DNA of 64,000 nt, from assembly GCF_028640845.1 (NCBI RefSeq), contig NC_080544.1, forward strand, positions 58,480,711 to 58,544,710, written 5' to 3'. Within the stretch, counting starts at the first letter, position 1; every line of letters begins with the position of its first letter. This document shows positions 13,231 through 24,130 of the stretch, one piece after another. A model generated the notes under the pieces. That model had not been told where the DNA came from. It ran no database searches and worked only from the letters and a program-made list of their open reading frames with translations. The position numbers and the translations under genes were made by a program. This DNA is from Ahaetulla prasina. Its lineage: Eukaryota > Chordata > Lepidosauria > Squamata > Colubridae.

Positions 13231-14435
13231 CCTGTAAAGCAGAACTGAAACTGATTAGCTGCTGAGCTACCATTATTTATTTGTCTGTTCAGGGAGAGGG
13301 GGTGATTGAAAGTGAGAATTACAAAGAGACTTAAAAAGGAACATAAAGAAATTTCTTCCCCTGAATTAATGGGAGGCGGCACGCCTTTCCCCTACTTCAG
13401 TGTCAGTTATGTTCACGGTGAATTCTGTTCTGTATACATATGCTTTATTGCTAGCTAAAGCACCTGTGATGCTTGCATAAAAACTCAGGTTTTATCTTCA
13501 GCATCTCCAGATCAAACTGGAAAACCTCCTCAAAGGGACCAATGATCTGATTCAGTATAAGGCAGGTATTTCTGTTCCTATTGATAAGTTTTTCAAATAT
13601 GTCACCATAATGAGGAAAGAGAAATACTGTACTGGATGCAAAAGAGTTGAATATAAGGCTCTTCACAAGCAGCAAAAGAAAGAGACTATGATTTGGTCAA
13701 CACAGGGGCTATTTTTACATTCTCTTTTTGACAATGAAGAGAACATAATTGAAACCAGACTGAAACTAGACATTTAAGCTCCGAGATTGATGCAAGACCC
13801 TTTTCTACTTTTTCACTTTTATCACCTGGAAAATGTGCTCACATTTCTCTGGTACATAAAATACTTTAATATAGCACAACACATCCATATGCAGGTTAGA
13901 GAGTCAATTTTTTTACTTTCTAAAAATGATCACTTGGAATAATTCTTCATCTTGCTTCTTGGACTTCTAATGTTTCTCTTATCCAGAATGTTTCTCCCCC
14001 AACACAGGATTCACACCAGTTACATTCAAACAATGGCTCTTATTCCAAATAAGGGAACTTGTTTCAGACTTCCTTGAAGCTGCCTTGTTCTGGCTGGTTT
14101 ATGTTAGCGAGACAAGACTAAACAGACCTTCATATTTTCAGTATTAACCACTAAAAGTGAAAAGTTGCTTATTTGTTTCCAGAGGGAGGAAAAGAAATAG
14201 GGAGGAAAGTGGAAAAGTTTTATTTTCCCAGAAGTATTTTCTGGATTTTACAATACTATAGCACTCAACCTATCAAGTTTCACCATAAAATAGACAGATT
14301 TAATTTGGCAAAAATAAGAAAAGGGGGGGGGATGAGTTGATCAAATTCCCTCATTTCCCCTTTTATTTTATCGAATGCAAGGTCATAGGGGCCACTGGCT
14401 CTACAGATAGCTGCATTATCCTGTTAGATAAGGCT
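13231..14435. other. Unannotated DNA
   Basis: I see no exon or recognised repeat between the hAT MITE and the SINE at 14436, apart from a G run near 14322-14330. Confidence 0.45.
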
Positions 14436-14545
14436 ATAACAGTAACAGAGTTGGAAGGGACCTTGGAGGTCATCTAATCCAAGCCCCTGCTCATGCAAGA
14501 GACATATACCAGGGATTCAAACCGCCGAACTGCCGATCTTTCTGA
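14436..14545 (-). mobile_element. SINE with tRNA-like part and CR1-type 3' tail
   Basis: Read on the minus strand, this fragment has a Pol III B-box-like GGTTTGAATCC (complement of 14512-14522). It then passes into a 3' tail reading GATGACCTCCAAGGTCCC and CTTCCAACTCTGTTACTG. The same tail ends the CR1 LINE copies at about 31517 and 40655. A tRNA-like head joined to a CR1 tail marks a SINE mobilised by CR1 machinery. The 5' end is truncated or decayed. Confidence 0.75.
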
Positions 14546-14884
14546 TAACAACATGAGTTTGCCTAGTACAACAAACCTGCAGATTAATTTGTCATAAACA
14601 TAGAATAAAAATAGTCTCACTGGTCCATTTTAGCTAAAGAAATGTCTTGGCTGACATAAAGATGAACAAATTTATGATTATGGCAAAAGCTTGCATGGTC
14701 TAGCACTTACTTCATCAGATGAAAGCAGTAAACAGTCTTGTAAAACAGAAACAGTTCATATGTTACATTTAGAGGAGTTTCAAGATTCATTTATTTTTCT
14801 ACTGCAAACAGAAATAGTCATTCTGCTTACAGATGGAGACAAGATCATTCAACTTGTATTCTTCTGAAAACTTTTACATTTGTA

Positions 14885-15145
14885 CAGTGGTGAAATTCAG
14901 ATTTTTTTACTATCGGTTCTGTGGGCGTGGCTTGGTGGGCATGGTGTGTCTTGGTGGGCATGATAGGGGAAGGATATTGCAAAATCTCCATTCCCACCAC
15001 ACTCCAGGGGAAGGATACTCCAAAATCTCCATTCCCTCCCCACTCTGTGGCCAGACAGAGGTGGTATTTGCCAGTTCTCCGAACTGCTCAAAATTTCTGC
15101 TATGGTTCTCCAGAACCTGTCAGAACCTGCTAGATTTTACCCCTG
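14885..15145. mobile_element. hAT-type MITE with perfect 8 bp target duplication
   Basis: The element is bounded by perfect duplications CATTTGTA at 14877-14884 and 15146-15153. Its left end starts CAGTGGTGAAATTCAGA and its right end finishes TCTAGATTTTACCCCTG in degraded inverted form. The interior has GTGGGCGTGGCTTGGTGGGC and short repeated CCATTCCC blocks. Related elements in this window lie at 46395-46680 and 54694-54891. No transposase is present, so it moved with enzyme supplied by another element. Confidence 0.85.
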
Positions 15146-15229
15146 CATTTGTATCTCCTGAATTGATATATCATCCTTCCCAAGTTGATGCCATTCAGGT
15201 ATTTTGAACAGCAACTCCTCTGTTCTCGC

Positions 15230-15880
15230 CCCCATGCTCAATTCTCAGTACAACAGATTTAACAAAATCTAATGACGTTCAAGGGAGCCCCATGTAGAGC
15301 ATGTTACAGTAGTCTAAGCTGGAGGTTACAAAAGTATAACCATACCTCCCAGTTCAGCTACAGGCATCCACCCACCCCCGCACCAACCAAAGTGTGCAAA
15401 GGCCCTCCTAGCCGTGGTTGCCAACTGCTTTTTCAGCAGGAGCTGTGAGTCCAGGAGGACCCCTAAATTAAACACTGGGTCTGTTTGGGGCAGTGCAGCC
15501 CATCCAGAACAAGAGATGAAAAACCATGTCTGTGGGGGGTCCAAATACCCACAGCTACTCCATCTTGCTAGGATTGAGTTGGAGCCCATTTTTCCCCATC
15601 CAGTCCTCAATAGCCTCCAGACACTGGAGTAGGATGTCCACAGCATCACTCAAGGAGTGTGAGCTAGAGATATAAAGCTGGGTGTCACTTTCATACTGAT
15701 GATATCTCAATCCAAACTGACGGATCATCTCACCCAGTGGCTTCAGATAAATGTTAAATAGAAGGGGAGGGAGAATAGAGCCCTTGGGTACTCCCTAACA
15801 CCTCTCAATCAACATCGACTGGAACTGATCCTGGAGGAAGAAGTGGAACCAATACAATACAGTGCTGCCCACAATTTCTG
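15230..15880 (-). pseudogene. Old L2-clade reverse transcriptase fragment
   Basis: On the minus strand the sequence translates, with stops and frameshifts, to L2-type RT: a decayed fingers region, then GVPKGSILPPLLFNIYLKP, LGEMIRQFGLRYHQY, and WMGKNGLQLNPSK further on. It matches the younger copy at 2998-4561 block for block. The catalytic YADD position reads YESD, so it could not polymerise. This is a decayed LINE fossil lying in the NEURL1 sense orientation. Confidence 0.82.
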
Positions 15881-16672
15881 CATTATTGTGGGTCTTCCTG
15901 TGTTTAATTTTGAAAGTTTCATTTTGGGGGATGCAGCCACCAAACCAACACCTAAATAAAAGCAAGGTTTCCCCCCCCAATAGCAAATTTATAGATGAGC
16001 ACAATACAAATAGCAAAAGATATGATTATAGTCCCAATTTAGTTAATTAATTATATGTGAAAAGGATGTGCTGTTCTTTTTCCAGTTCGCCCTTTTCTAC
16101 TTTGAAATGATAATGATTTACATCAAGTATAATCTAAATAGATGACAGTTGTAAATTCTCTCTGCCTCCTCTGAATAAAATATAATAGTTCAAATGTTGT
16201 TTTCCTTGACCTTACAGACCAGAGTTTATGAATTCCAGTAGAATTATGGGTGGGCAATGAATTCCTGTGTGGTCCAATAAATAGGTTACTGTTTGAAACT
16301 AATGTCTAAAATTAGACTATATTCCAGATATTATTATTCAGCAGGCTTATTTCATGTCATAAATTAAAATTTAATCCTAAATAATGCTAGGCTGATTCAG
16401 TCCAATCAAGGATCAAAATTTGAGGATTATTTGAATTCAACCTAATACAGGTAGGTAGGCAGGCAGGTGTTTGTATGAGGGGGGAGGGAGGGAGGAAAGG
16501 AAGGAAAGAAGGAAAGAAGGAAAGAAAGGAAAAGCAAAGCAAAAATCTAATTTTGTAATTTAGGATGGAAAGCCAAACCAAATTTGGAAGCAGAAACAGA
16601 AACAGAATCAAGATTTTTAAAATGTAGCATATAATAAGACTTCTTGCTGGATATGTTCATTTATTTTCTAAA
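15881..16672. other. Unannotated DNA with a purine microsatellite
   Basis: No exon is visible. At about 16478-16545 there is a (GGGA)/(GGAA)/(GAAAG) purine-rich array. The rest looks unique. Ty3-A lies at the right boundary. Confidence 0.5.
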
Positions 16673-16677
16673 TAAGG

Positions 16678-16867
16678 TGTTAAGTTCTGGAAGTAACGAG
16701 GCTGGAGACCAGGGTAGTGACAACAGCTCTTTAATATAGGGTGAACCCAGCAACAGGCTGGGGGAAAAACCTCTCCTTTTATACAGTTCTATTGGCGGCT
16801 TCGTCCAATCAGCAACGTGCTGATTTCCCGCCCAAATATTTAAAGGTACAAACAAGAATACATAACA
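16678..16867 (-). repeat. Ty3-A 3' LTR (190 bp)
   Basis: On the element strand the LTR begins TGTTATG and ends CTTAACA, with TGTTA/TAACA short terminal inversions. A TATA box (TATAAAAGG on the minus strand, near 16778-16790) and a downstream ATTAAA-like polyadenylation signal are visible. It also holds a CCAAT-box context (CCAATCAGC on the plus strand, near 16805). It appears identical to the copy at 21093-21282. Confidence 0.93.
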
Positions 16868-16880
16868 CTCCTCCCCTCCC
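16868..16880 (-). promoter_or_regulatory. Ty3-A polypurine tract
   Basis: Directly inside the 3' LTR the minus strand reads GGGAGGGGAGGAG, the expected plus-strand primer site for reverse transcription. Confidence 0.85.
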
Positions 16881-17172
16881 AGAAAACACTTTGCCTCTAT
16901 TTGCATTTTATTTACATGTTATTTTTCGACGTAGTCACGCAAATAACCTGGGCGTCTCCTAGTTCTTTCAGACCTGCGCGGTTCAGTCCTGGGTGGTGTT
17001 TTGAGCTGTTCGGAGGGTCTGTTTTCTCCTCCCAGCTCTTTCTCTAAGCCATCGGGCCCTGGATTATTTACAGATTCTTTTTCTTGGCCATCCGGCCCTG
17101 GATTACTTTTGTAATTTTCCCTGTCGTTTCCCTCTGGAATCTGATGGCGTCGCTGGACCTCCGGGACCTCAG

Positions 17173-17560
17173 CTAAGTCTTGCGCCTCCCGGTCATGGTC
17201 AGCTGTGGGTTCAAATAAGGAGGGTCATAATTTATTTCCTGTGGCTTAGGTTGTTCAGTTATTCGTCTCCTTATCTGATCTATGTGGCGCCCATACTCGG
17301 TTGTCTTGTAATTCACCAAGTATGACTTTGGGCCGGTTGCTTTTATTATTTGCCCTGCGAGCCAACTTGGGCCGTCCCGTAGTTGCGGGCCCACACTCGA
17401 TCGCCTATGCCCAATTCCCTTGTTTTGTCTATTTCCCCTTGTAACCCTCTGGTGTGTAATGGGGACTCAAGCGGTCAAGTGGGCACCGGAGTTTCCGTCC
17501 CATCAATAGTTCGGCTGGGCTTCTGCCTGTAGCAGTGCTTGGGGTTCTGTGCTGAACGGC
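17173..17560 (-). pseudogene. Ty3-A integrase C-terminal remnant
   Basis: Beyond the break, a remnant with SPAELLMGRKLR and LDRLSPHY is readable in a second frame. It is interrupted by TAG codons near 17410-17435. A third frame then carries GPSWLAGQIIKATGPKSYLV and HIDQIRRR. These are the target-binding C-terminal region of Ty3 integrases. At least one frameshift and two stops separate it from the core. Confidence 0.8.
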
Positions 17561-17571
17561 CAGAAAGAAGT

Positions 17572-18507
17572 CTATTTTGTTTGCCAGTCACCTGGCTTGA
17601 GCCTGGACAATGCCTCCTTAGCGCTCCGGACGGAACGCTCTGCAAGGCCATTCGACGCAGGGTGGAAAGGCGCAGAGAGGGCATGTCGGATGCCCTCCTC
17701 TGCCAAGTATTCTTCAAACTGGGCTGCCGTGAATTGCGGCCCGTTGTCGGACACCAGAGTGTCAGGCAACCCGTGGGTTGCGAATAAGTGGCGCAGGGCT
17801 GCGATTACTGCCTCGGCCGTAGTGGATTTCATGAGTATGATCTCCAACCATTTAGAGAATGCGTCGACAACCACTAGGAAAGTTTGGCCATGGAAAGGGC
17901 CAGCAAAATCAATGTGGATTCTTGACCAGGGCCCTTGGGGTTTTTCCCATTCCCTGACTGGGGCTGTTGGGGGTAGGGGTCTGGACTCTTGGCAAGCCTG
18001 GCATTTCCCCACCCTCTCAGCAATCTCTGAGTCCATGAGTGGCCACCACACATAGCTTCTCGCTAGCCCCTTCATCCGGACGATCCCTGGGTGGCCCTCG
18101 TGGAGTAGGTCCAGTACCTTTCCCCTTAGCTTATCGGGGATTACCACACGATCACCCCATAACAGGCACCCCCCTTGAGCCGAGAGCTCATCCTGTTTTT
18201 TAACAAACTCCTTAAAGCGTTCGCCCGGCGCAGCGGGCCACCCTCTTTGTACCCAACCGAGTACAGTCCTTAACATAATGTCCCGGTATGATGCCCGAGC
18301 CACTTCCTTAGATGTGACTGGGCCAGAGTCCAAAGAGTCAATAAGCAGGATGGGCATCCCCGGCGTAGGGTCTTCGATGGCCCCTGGTAGTGGGCATCTG
18401 CTTAACGCGTCTGCATGCCCCACTTCTTTTCCTGGTCGATGCTGCAGCTTGTACGAATAAGCGGCTAAGAAAATAGTCCATCGGGTTAAGCGTGGCGAAA
18501 GTGCCAC
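17572..18507 (-). pseudogene. Ty3-A integrase fragment
   Basis: This frame continues Pol after the frameshifts. It starts in the RNase H/tether region (LSPRLTRWT, HADALSRCPLP). The zinc-binding module is HEGH at about 136-139 with CQAC at about 169-172. The catalytic triad is complete: Asp200 (HIDFAGPF), Asp254 (SDNGPQF) and Glu290 (NGLAERS), with the standard 35-residue gap between the last two. The apparent Met start is only the first Met after the frame break. The frame ends near 17572 by another frameshift. The enzyme would insert element cDNA, leaving 5 bp duplications like the one seen. Confidence 0.9.
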
Positions 18508-18598
18508 AGGCGTTGGTGATCGCCAGCCAGTATCCCTAGTAGCGGTCTGTGGTCAGTCACGATTTCAAAATCCGCCCAAAACATATTCGTGGAATTTT

Positions 18599-20995
18599 TC
18601 ACCCTGACACAATGGCTAGTGCTTCTTTATCTAATTGGCTGTAGTTCCTCTCTGGGGAGGACATCGTTCTAGAGTAAAAAGCTATAGGGGCTTCTGTGCC
18701 GTTTGGGAGTCTATGGCTGAGTACAGCCCCCACCCCGTAAGGGGAGGCATCGCAAACCAGCACTAGGGGCAATGAGTTATGATATTGGATGAGCAGGCTG
18801 TCACTTGAGAGCAGGTTTTTTACTGCTGTGAAAGCCCTATTTTCCGACTTTCCCCAAGACCAAACAGTATTTTTTCCTAAAAGCCTATGCAGCGGTTCAG
18901 CAACGGTCGCTTTGTTTTTTAAAAAGACCGCGTAAAAATTCACTAGCCCCAGGAATGCCTGTAGCTCTGCTTTGTTTTTGGGCGCTGGAGCCTCTCTAAT
19001 TGCCTTGACCTTGCTCTCAGTGGGGTGAATTCCTTTCTTGTCTATCCGGTAGCCCAAGAACTCGACGGATTCGACCCCTATCTGGCATTTGTTTACCTTG
19101 ACTTTTAATCCGGCTGTCCGGAAAATGCCCAGAACCTTTCTCAAACGCTCCCCCAATTCCTCTACGTTTTCCCCTGAAATCAGGACATCATCGAAGTAGG
19201 GAACTACCCCTGGGAGCCCTTGCAGAAGTCGTTCCATTAGGTTTTGGAACAGCCCTGGTGCCACACTCACCCCAAATTGCAATCGGGTGCACTTGAAGGC
19301 CCCCCTGTGTGTTACAATCGTTTGGGCTTCAGCTGTGCGGGCGTCTACGGGCAGTTGTTGGTAGGCTTGGGCCAAGTCTAACTTTGCAAAGACTTGCCCT
19401 CGCCCCAAAGAGTGCAGCAAGTGTTGCACTACGGGAACCGGATAAGCACTTTTCTGTAAGGCTTTGTTAAGCGTCGCCTTGTAGTCAGCGCAAATTCTAA
19501 TTGACCCGTCTGGTTTTATTGGGGTGACGATTGGCGTCTCCCACTTTGCGTGATCGACTGGCACCAAGATCCCCTGATCAATGAGCTTATCTAGCTCCTT
19601 GTCAATTTTTGGTTTTAGGGCAAAAGGGACTCTCCTCGCCTTAAGCCTAATGGGAGCTACCTGGGGGTCTAAGCTGAAGGAAATAGGGGTCCCCGTGTAC
19701 TTGCCCAGGCAGTCCTTGAAGACATCTTCGAACTCGTTAAAGAGAATGTCTTTCAGGTTACAGTCACTTCTGTAGATGCCAGTCACTCCCATGCCCAGGG
19801 CACGAAACCAGTCTAGTCCCAACAGACTGGGCAGGGTCCCTTCAACGATCGTGATGGGCAGGGTCTTCTTGTGTGGTCCGTACTCGACTCGGACGGAGGT
19901 GGTCCCTCGAACAGGGATGCGATTCCCTTGGTAGTCGTGGACGCGTAGCCGTTGTGCTTGCAGGTGGCGCTTCGCGACTGACAGCAGTGACTTCGCCAAA
20001 GTGTCCCAGGACATAATGGTGATTGCTGATCCCGTGTCTACTTCGAGCCGGCACCGTACTCCCTCTATTTTTGGTTTGGTGAAGATCTTCTTCTCCACTC
20101 GGGTCGAGGCGCGGCCTATGACCACAGTCGTTTGGTTTGAATCCGCGCCTTTTTTGTTTGAGCCAATCGCGGGTCGCCTTGCCGATTCCGCGCTCTGATT
20201 GGCCGATTTGAATTTTCGGCGGGAAGGTTGGGCCGCTCGACAAACTTGAGCTAGGTGCCCTTTCTTTCCGCACCGCCGACATGTCGCGTCCTTAAACTTG
20301 CAGCGTTGGCGCTGGTGTTGACCACCGCAGCTTCCGCATTCGTCTCTGTCCCCTTTGTCGCGTTTCTCGGTTCGGCAGACCCCTTCCTCATCTTCACCGT
20401 CGGATTCGGTCTGAACCTCCTCCTGGTGCACTGGGGTTGGCTTCACGCTCGCCTTTGGTGGGACAGGCTTTTGCAGTGTCTCCGCTGCTTGGGTGGACAT
20501 TTCATGTGCTCTGGCTTCGTCCAGAGTGGTGGCCAGCGTTAGGTTGCTTTTTGCTAGCAGCCGCCGCCGCAAACGGATGTCTCTGACCCCTCGGATGAGT
20601 TGCTCGAGGAGCACCTCGTCTAGGTCGCGGTATCCGCAGTCCTTGGACGCTTTCCTTAGGGCGGCCATGTAGTCACCGATGGATTCGCCCTCCATCTGCC
20701 TTCGCTCTCCGAATTCAAACCGCCGCACGTATTTGGACGGCGTTGGTGCGAAGTGATTTTTTAGTAAAGTCTGTAGAGTTGGCCACGACACCGATTGTAA
20801 CGGCGTTGGCTCTGCCAGGGCTTCCGCGATATCAATGACCTCAGGACCACAGTGGCTTAAGAAATAAGCCCTTTTGCGGTTATCTGTAACTCCTTGCAGT
20901 TCGTTGGCTTCTAGAAAGCTTTCGAAACGGGTCATATACGTTCCCCATTTCTCTTTAGCCGGGTCAAACGGTGCGGGCGGAGTGTAACTGGCCAT
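18599..20995 (-). pseudogene. Ty3-A Gag-protease-RT-RNase H fused ORF (798 codons)
   Basis: One open frame begins MASYTPPAP at 20995, 97 nt inside the 5' LTR, and runs through Gag into Pol without stop or frameshift. Two zinc knuckles lie at about residues 220-252; the second, CRRCGKKGHLAQVC, fits CX2CX4HX4C. The aspartic protease motif is DTGSA near residue 320. RT has LDLAQAYQQ and the catalytic YFDD at about 600-603. RNase H begins at VCDASPYG (Asp about 749). The frame is lost near 18599-18490 by about three indels in the RNase H/connection region, which separate it from the integrase. Gag-Pol fusion in one frame is seen here and in Ty3-C. Confidence 0.92.
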
Positions 20996-21080
20996 CTCCG
21001 CTTTTCTGCCCTGTGTTTGCTGGGTTCGGGTCTATCGTGCTTCAGCTCGGTTCTGGTTCTCCTTAGCCTCGAGATCCCAT

Positions 21081-21091
21081 CCTCGTCGCCA
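21081..21091 (-). promoter_or_regulatory. Ty3-A primer-binding site
   Basis: One base inside the 5' LTR the minus strand reads TGGCGACGAGG, which begins with TGG complementary to a tRNA CCA end. Ty3-C has the same 11 bases at the same spacing (45361-45371). I cannot name the primer tRNA with confidence. Confidence 0.75.
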
Positions 21092-21092
21092 G

Positions 21093-21282
21093 TGTTAAGT
21101 TCTGGAAGTAACGAGGCTGGAGACCAGGGTAGTGACAACAGCTCTTTAATATAGGGTGAACCCAGCAACAGGCTGGGGGAAAAACCTCTCCTTTTATACA
21201 GTTCTATTGGCGGCTTCGTCCAATCAGCAACGTGCTGATTTCCCGCCCAAATATTTAAAGGTACAAACAAGAATACATAACA
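21093..21282 (-). repeat. Ty3-A 5' LTR (190 bp)
   Basis: This is the upstream LTR and presumed promoter of Ty3-A. I see no difference from the 3' LTR over 190 bp. It is flanked outward by the target duplication TAAGG at 21283-21287. Confidence 0.93.
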
Positions 21283-21287
21283 TAAGG

Positions 21288-23240
21288 TATCTTTTATTGC
21301 ATGATCGTTCAATCATACATTGTATGATGCTTGTTTGGATACATCCGAAATGGGTCTCTAATTTGGGCCACTAACGTTTTAGCATCTCTCCCTTTCTCAA
21401 TTGTTCAGGAAGAGCTCAGCATTTGAACTAAAAGTTTTCATTGCAGAAGACAAGAACTGAGTGCATATATTACTTCTCAACTAACATGAGAATGTCCACT
21501 GGCATTCTTTGCTGACATTGGGATAGTAAATAAGCACACCAAAGGAAGCACAGAATGGCATTACATAGTGTACTACCTCCCTGTTCTTAGACAAAGCTCC
21601 AAAGTAACCACTGATCCAGCCCTGGATCTGGTAAAGATCCATTTCTTGACACATTTCTGGTTAGAATAAAAATACAAAATAAATGTAAGCATTCCAAAGC
21701 TATGATGAAGAGGAAGCCAAGCAGTGAAAACACTGCTACTCTTCTGTATCCTTCTAGCCTTGTGATGGGAAGATTGAGAATGGAAGATGTAAGATTGCCT
21801 TAACCAAATCTTTTACCATGTACAGTAAATCAGAAATTCATAGATTGGCAGCTCTTTTAAAATGGCACTAAATCAACATAAGGAATAAAAATGTCTCAGA
21901 CTAAAACTATTCTTTTAAAAGATACTTTAAAAGGTCAGTTGAACAGTAAATCACAACCTGTGAGGAATATGCAAATAAATTTCTCAAAGGGCAGGAAAAG
22001 GTATTTGATTCCTGGTTTTTTTAAAGCACATTTTACTGCTTAATACATCAGTAATAATGTCTTCTGTTCGATTATTTTATATTTTCTAGTCATGTACAGA
22101 GGTGGTTTACCACTGCCTTCTCCCTACTTCTCCCGCAGTAGGAATTGTTGCCTTTAATGTCATTGTCGTTAAAATCATCATCTGTTTTCAACATCTTCCT
22201 GTATCTTTGTTGCCATATATAGGCACCTGCTTGCTTTAGATAGACAACTAAGATGACCTTCATGCATTGATGACTCTGCTGTGAGTATCTGCTCTTGGCA
22301 TTCACTCCCAATGTTCTTTGTTCATCCCATCCAGGAACATTCCTACCACCACAATGAGGTGGTACAGCAGGAAGTAGGGTGCATTATTATACATACCCTT
22401 CAAAATTTTCTTTATTTTATTCATTTCTCCTAACAGTAGGTCACTGCCAGACAAATTATGTTATTAGCAGTATATTAGTAAAACCAGAGTGACATCTAGT
22501 GACAGCACTGGGAATGTCAGTGTTAAAACAACCAGTTGGGAATCTCCCATTAATTTCACCTTAATGGAGAAATATGTCAGGTAAACAAATCTGCATCTGT
22601 AGCCAAGCTGAAATACAGACAGTTGAAGTATGTGGTTAGGGAGGCATCTTTTGACAAATTTTCTTCTGGTGAAATTAAGTCATATTTAGTCCTTCCATTG
22701 ATACTGGATCGCCTTCCATAATGCCACAGCACCAAAAATAATAGCAGTAAACACCTCAGTTTTTCTTCTATCTAACTGCCCCATCAATAGTCGGCTGCCT
22801 AACAGATGCTATTTTTAACATCCCAGGTGAATTAGCAGCAGTTTTCAAATGAAAAGACCTCCAGTCAATGCCTGGCAAAGGATATTGGGAGTTGTAGTTG
22901 ATATATATCCATAGGTTCTGAGTTCCCTAAGACCTTGTGTTAAATCATGGAGAATGTTTCAACCTATTCATAACAGGAGAAGCATGAATTTGACACAAAA
23001 ATACCACTGTTTATTTCCACAAAATGAAATTATCTTTCCACAAAATAATAATTAAAATATGAACAAGACCTGTGTAATGATGGTTAAAAGAAGTAATTAT
23101 ATTTTCATTCCTTTTCATTAGATGTGTAATTTACTGTCCCCATCTTTTTTTCTCACACAGCTTAACAGATTGCTTATAGGAAGGAACAGTGACTCGCCAA
23201 TGATTAGTGAGCACTGCAAATGAGTTGGCACAGACTTCTC
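21288..23240. other. Unannotated DNA
   Basis: No exon or clear mobile element is recognised. A segment at about 22090-22330 has short words reminiscent of decayed SINE sequence, but I cannot support a call. Confidence 0.45.
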
Positions 23241-24130
23241 TTTCCCATTTTTATTCATACTTTACATGCTCTACATGGGGCCCCTCTTGAAGAGTATTCA
23301 AAAGCTTCAGCTGGTGTAGAGTGCAGCTGCACAGGCAGTTCTTGGGGCCTCTAGGACAGCCCATGTTACACTACTCTTCCATGAGCTGCACTGGTTGCCA
23401 GTTTGCTTCTGGGTCCAATTCAAGGTGCTGGCTATCACCTATAAAGCTCTTCATGGCATGGGTCCTGCTTATGTGAGAAACCGGTTCATTCCATTGAGAT
23501 GACCCTGCCCCACCTCTTCCAGCAGAAGAGGCATGCTGTGGACTGGGTCAATCGAAGAATTTTGGCTGGTTGAGTCCAGGAAAAGAACCTTTTCTGCCGT
23601 GGAACTTACTCTCTGGAACAGGAGTCACCAACCTTTCAGACCTCAGGGACCACTAAATTCATAATTTTAAACTCCCACAGAGCACTAATATGATTTTTTT
23701 AAAAAGATAAATAGCATTCAGTGCTATATAAAAATGCAAATAATTTTTCTGCGGACTGCCAAAATTTTCTCATGGACTACCAGTGGTCCATGCACCACCA
23801 GTCAGTGACCGCCGCTCTGGAATGTAACCTTGCTCCCTAAAGGATAGATCCTTCTGGCCTTCCGAAATGTCTTGAATATCTGATTCTGCCAGCTGGCTTG
23901 TGGTCCCAATAGGCAGTGGCATCTTGGGGTTGGTTAATGGATTAGTTAGACCCTACCTCCTCCCCATGCTGTCTTTGCTCCCTTCCTTTCCATCCTGGTT
24001 AACTGAATTTTAAATTATGGGTCTTATTTATTGTTTTAATGTTTATATGGTATTTTAATTGTATAACTGTAATCTTCCTGCAGTTGCCACAGCAAGATGG
24101 GCAGCATAAAGATTTAATAATTAATTAAAA
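23241..24130 (+). pseudogene. Old L2 3' fragment interrupted by a hAT
   Basis: The plus strand reads as the C-terminal part of an L2 ORF: LKSIQKLQLV, AHVTLLFHELHWLPV, FKVLAITYKALHGMGPAYV. This matches the region of the younger L2 around 4140-4330. It has stops and is split at 23619-23814 by a hAT element. The 3' UTR ends in GGGCAGCATAAAGATTTAAT and a short AAATA-like tail near 24110-24130. The left edge is approximate. Confidence 0.8.
23619..23814. mobile_element. hAT-type MITE nested in L2
   Basis: A 196 bp AT-rich insert splits the L2 fragment and is flanked by a perfect 8 bp duplication CTCTGGAA (23611-23618 and 23815-23822). Its left end is CAGGAGTCACCAACC; its right end, reverse-complemented, starts CGGCGGTCACTGAC, an imperfect inverted repeat. 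Removing it rejoins a continuous L2 sequence, so insertion order is clear: L2 first, hAT later. Confidence 0.9.

Larger units (their letters stand above)
16678..21282 (-). mobile_element. Ty3-A: Ty3/gypsy LTR retrotransposon, full length, coding region broken
   Basis: This 4.6 kb element has 190 bp direct LTRs at both ends that I read as identical base by base. It is flanked by a 5 bp target duplication TAAGG (16673-16677 and 21283-21287). On the minus strand the order is LTR, PBS, Gag, protease, RT, RNase H, integrase, PPT, LTR, with no envelope gene. That order (RT before integrase) defines Ty3/gypsy. Identical LTRs imply recent insertion, but the coding region has several frameshifts near 18490-18600 and 17400-17575 and in-frame stops in the integrase C-terminus. 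Sequence resemblance suggests a Mag-like lineage; that placement is inference. Confidence 0.93.

Noticed and set aside
12761..13382. Pro/His/Cys-rich open frames on both strands
   Set aside because: They are translations of the G-rich minisatellite inside a hAT MITE; all frames stay open because the repeat lacks stops.
17549..18055. Plus-strand frames opposite the Ty3-A integrase
   Set aside because: Antisense shadows of a long GC-rich coding region; no independent motifs. The same applies to plus-strand frames opposite Ty3-B (36719-38883) and Ty3-C (41300-44751).
22090..22330. A SINE-like stretch (GAGGTGGTTTACCACTGCC)
   Set aside because: Only a short word resembles SINE sequence; neither promoter boxes nor a tail can be seen.
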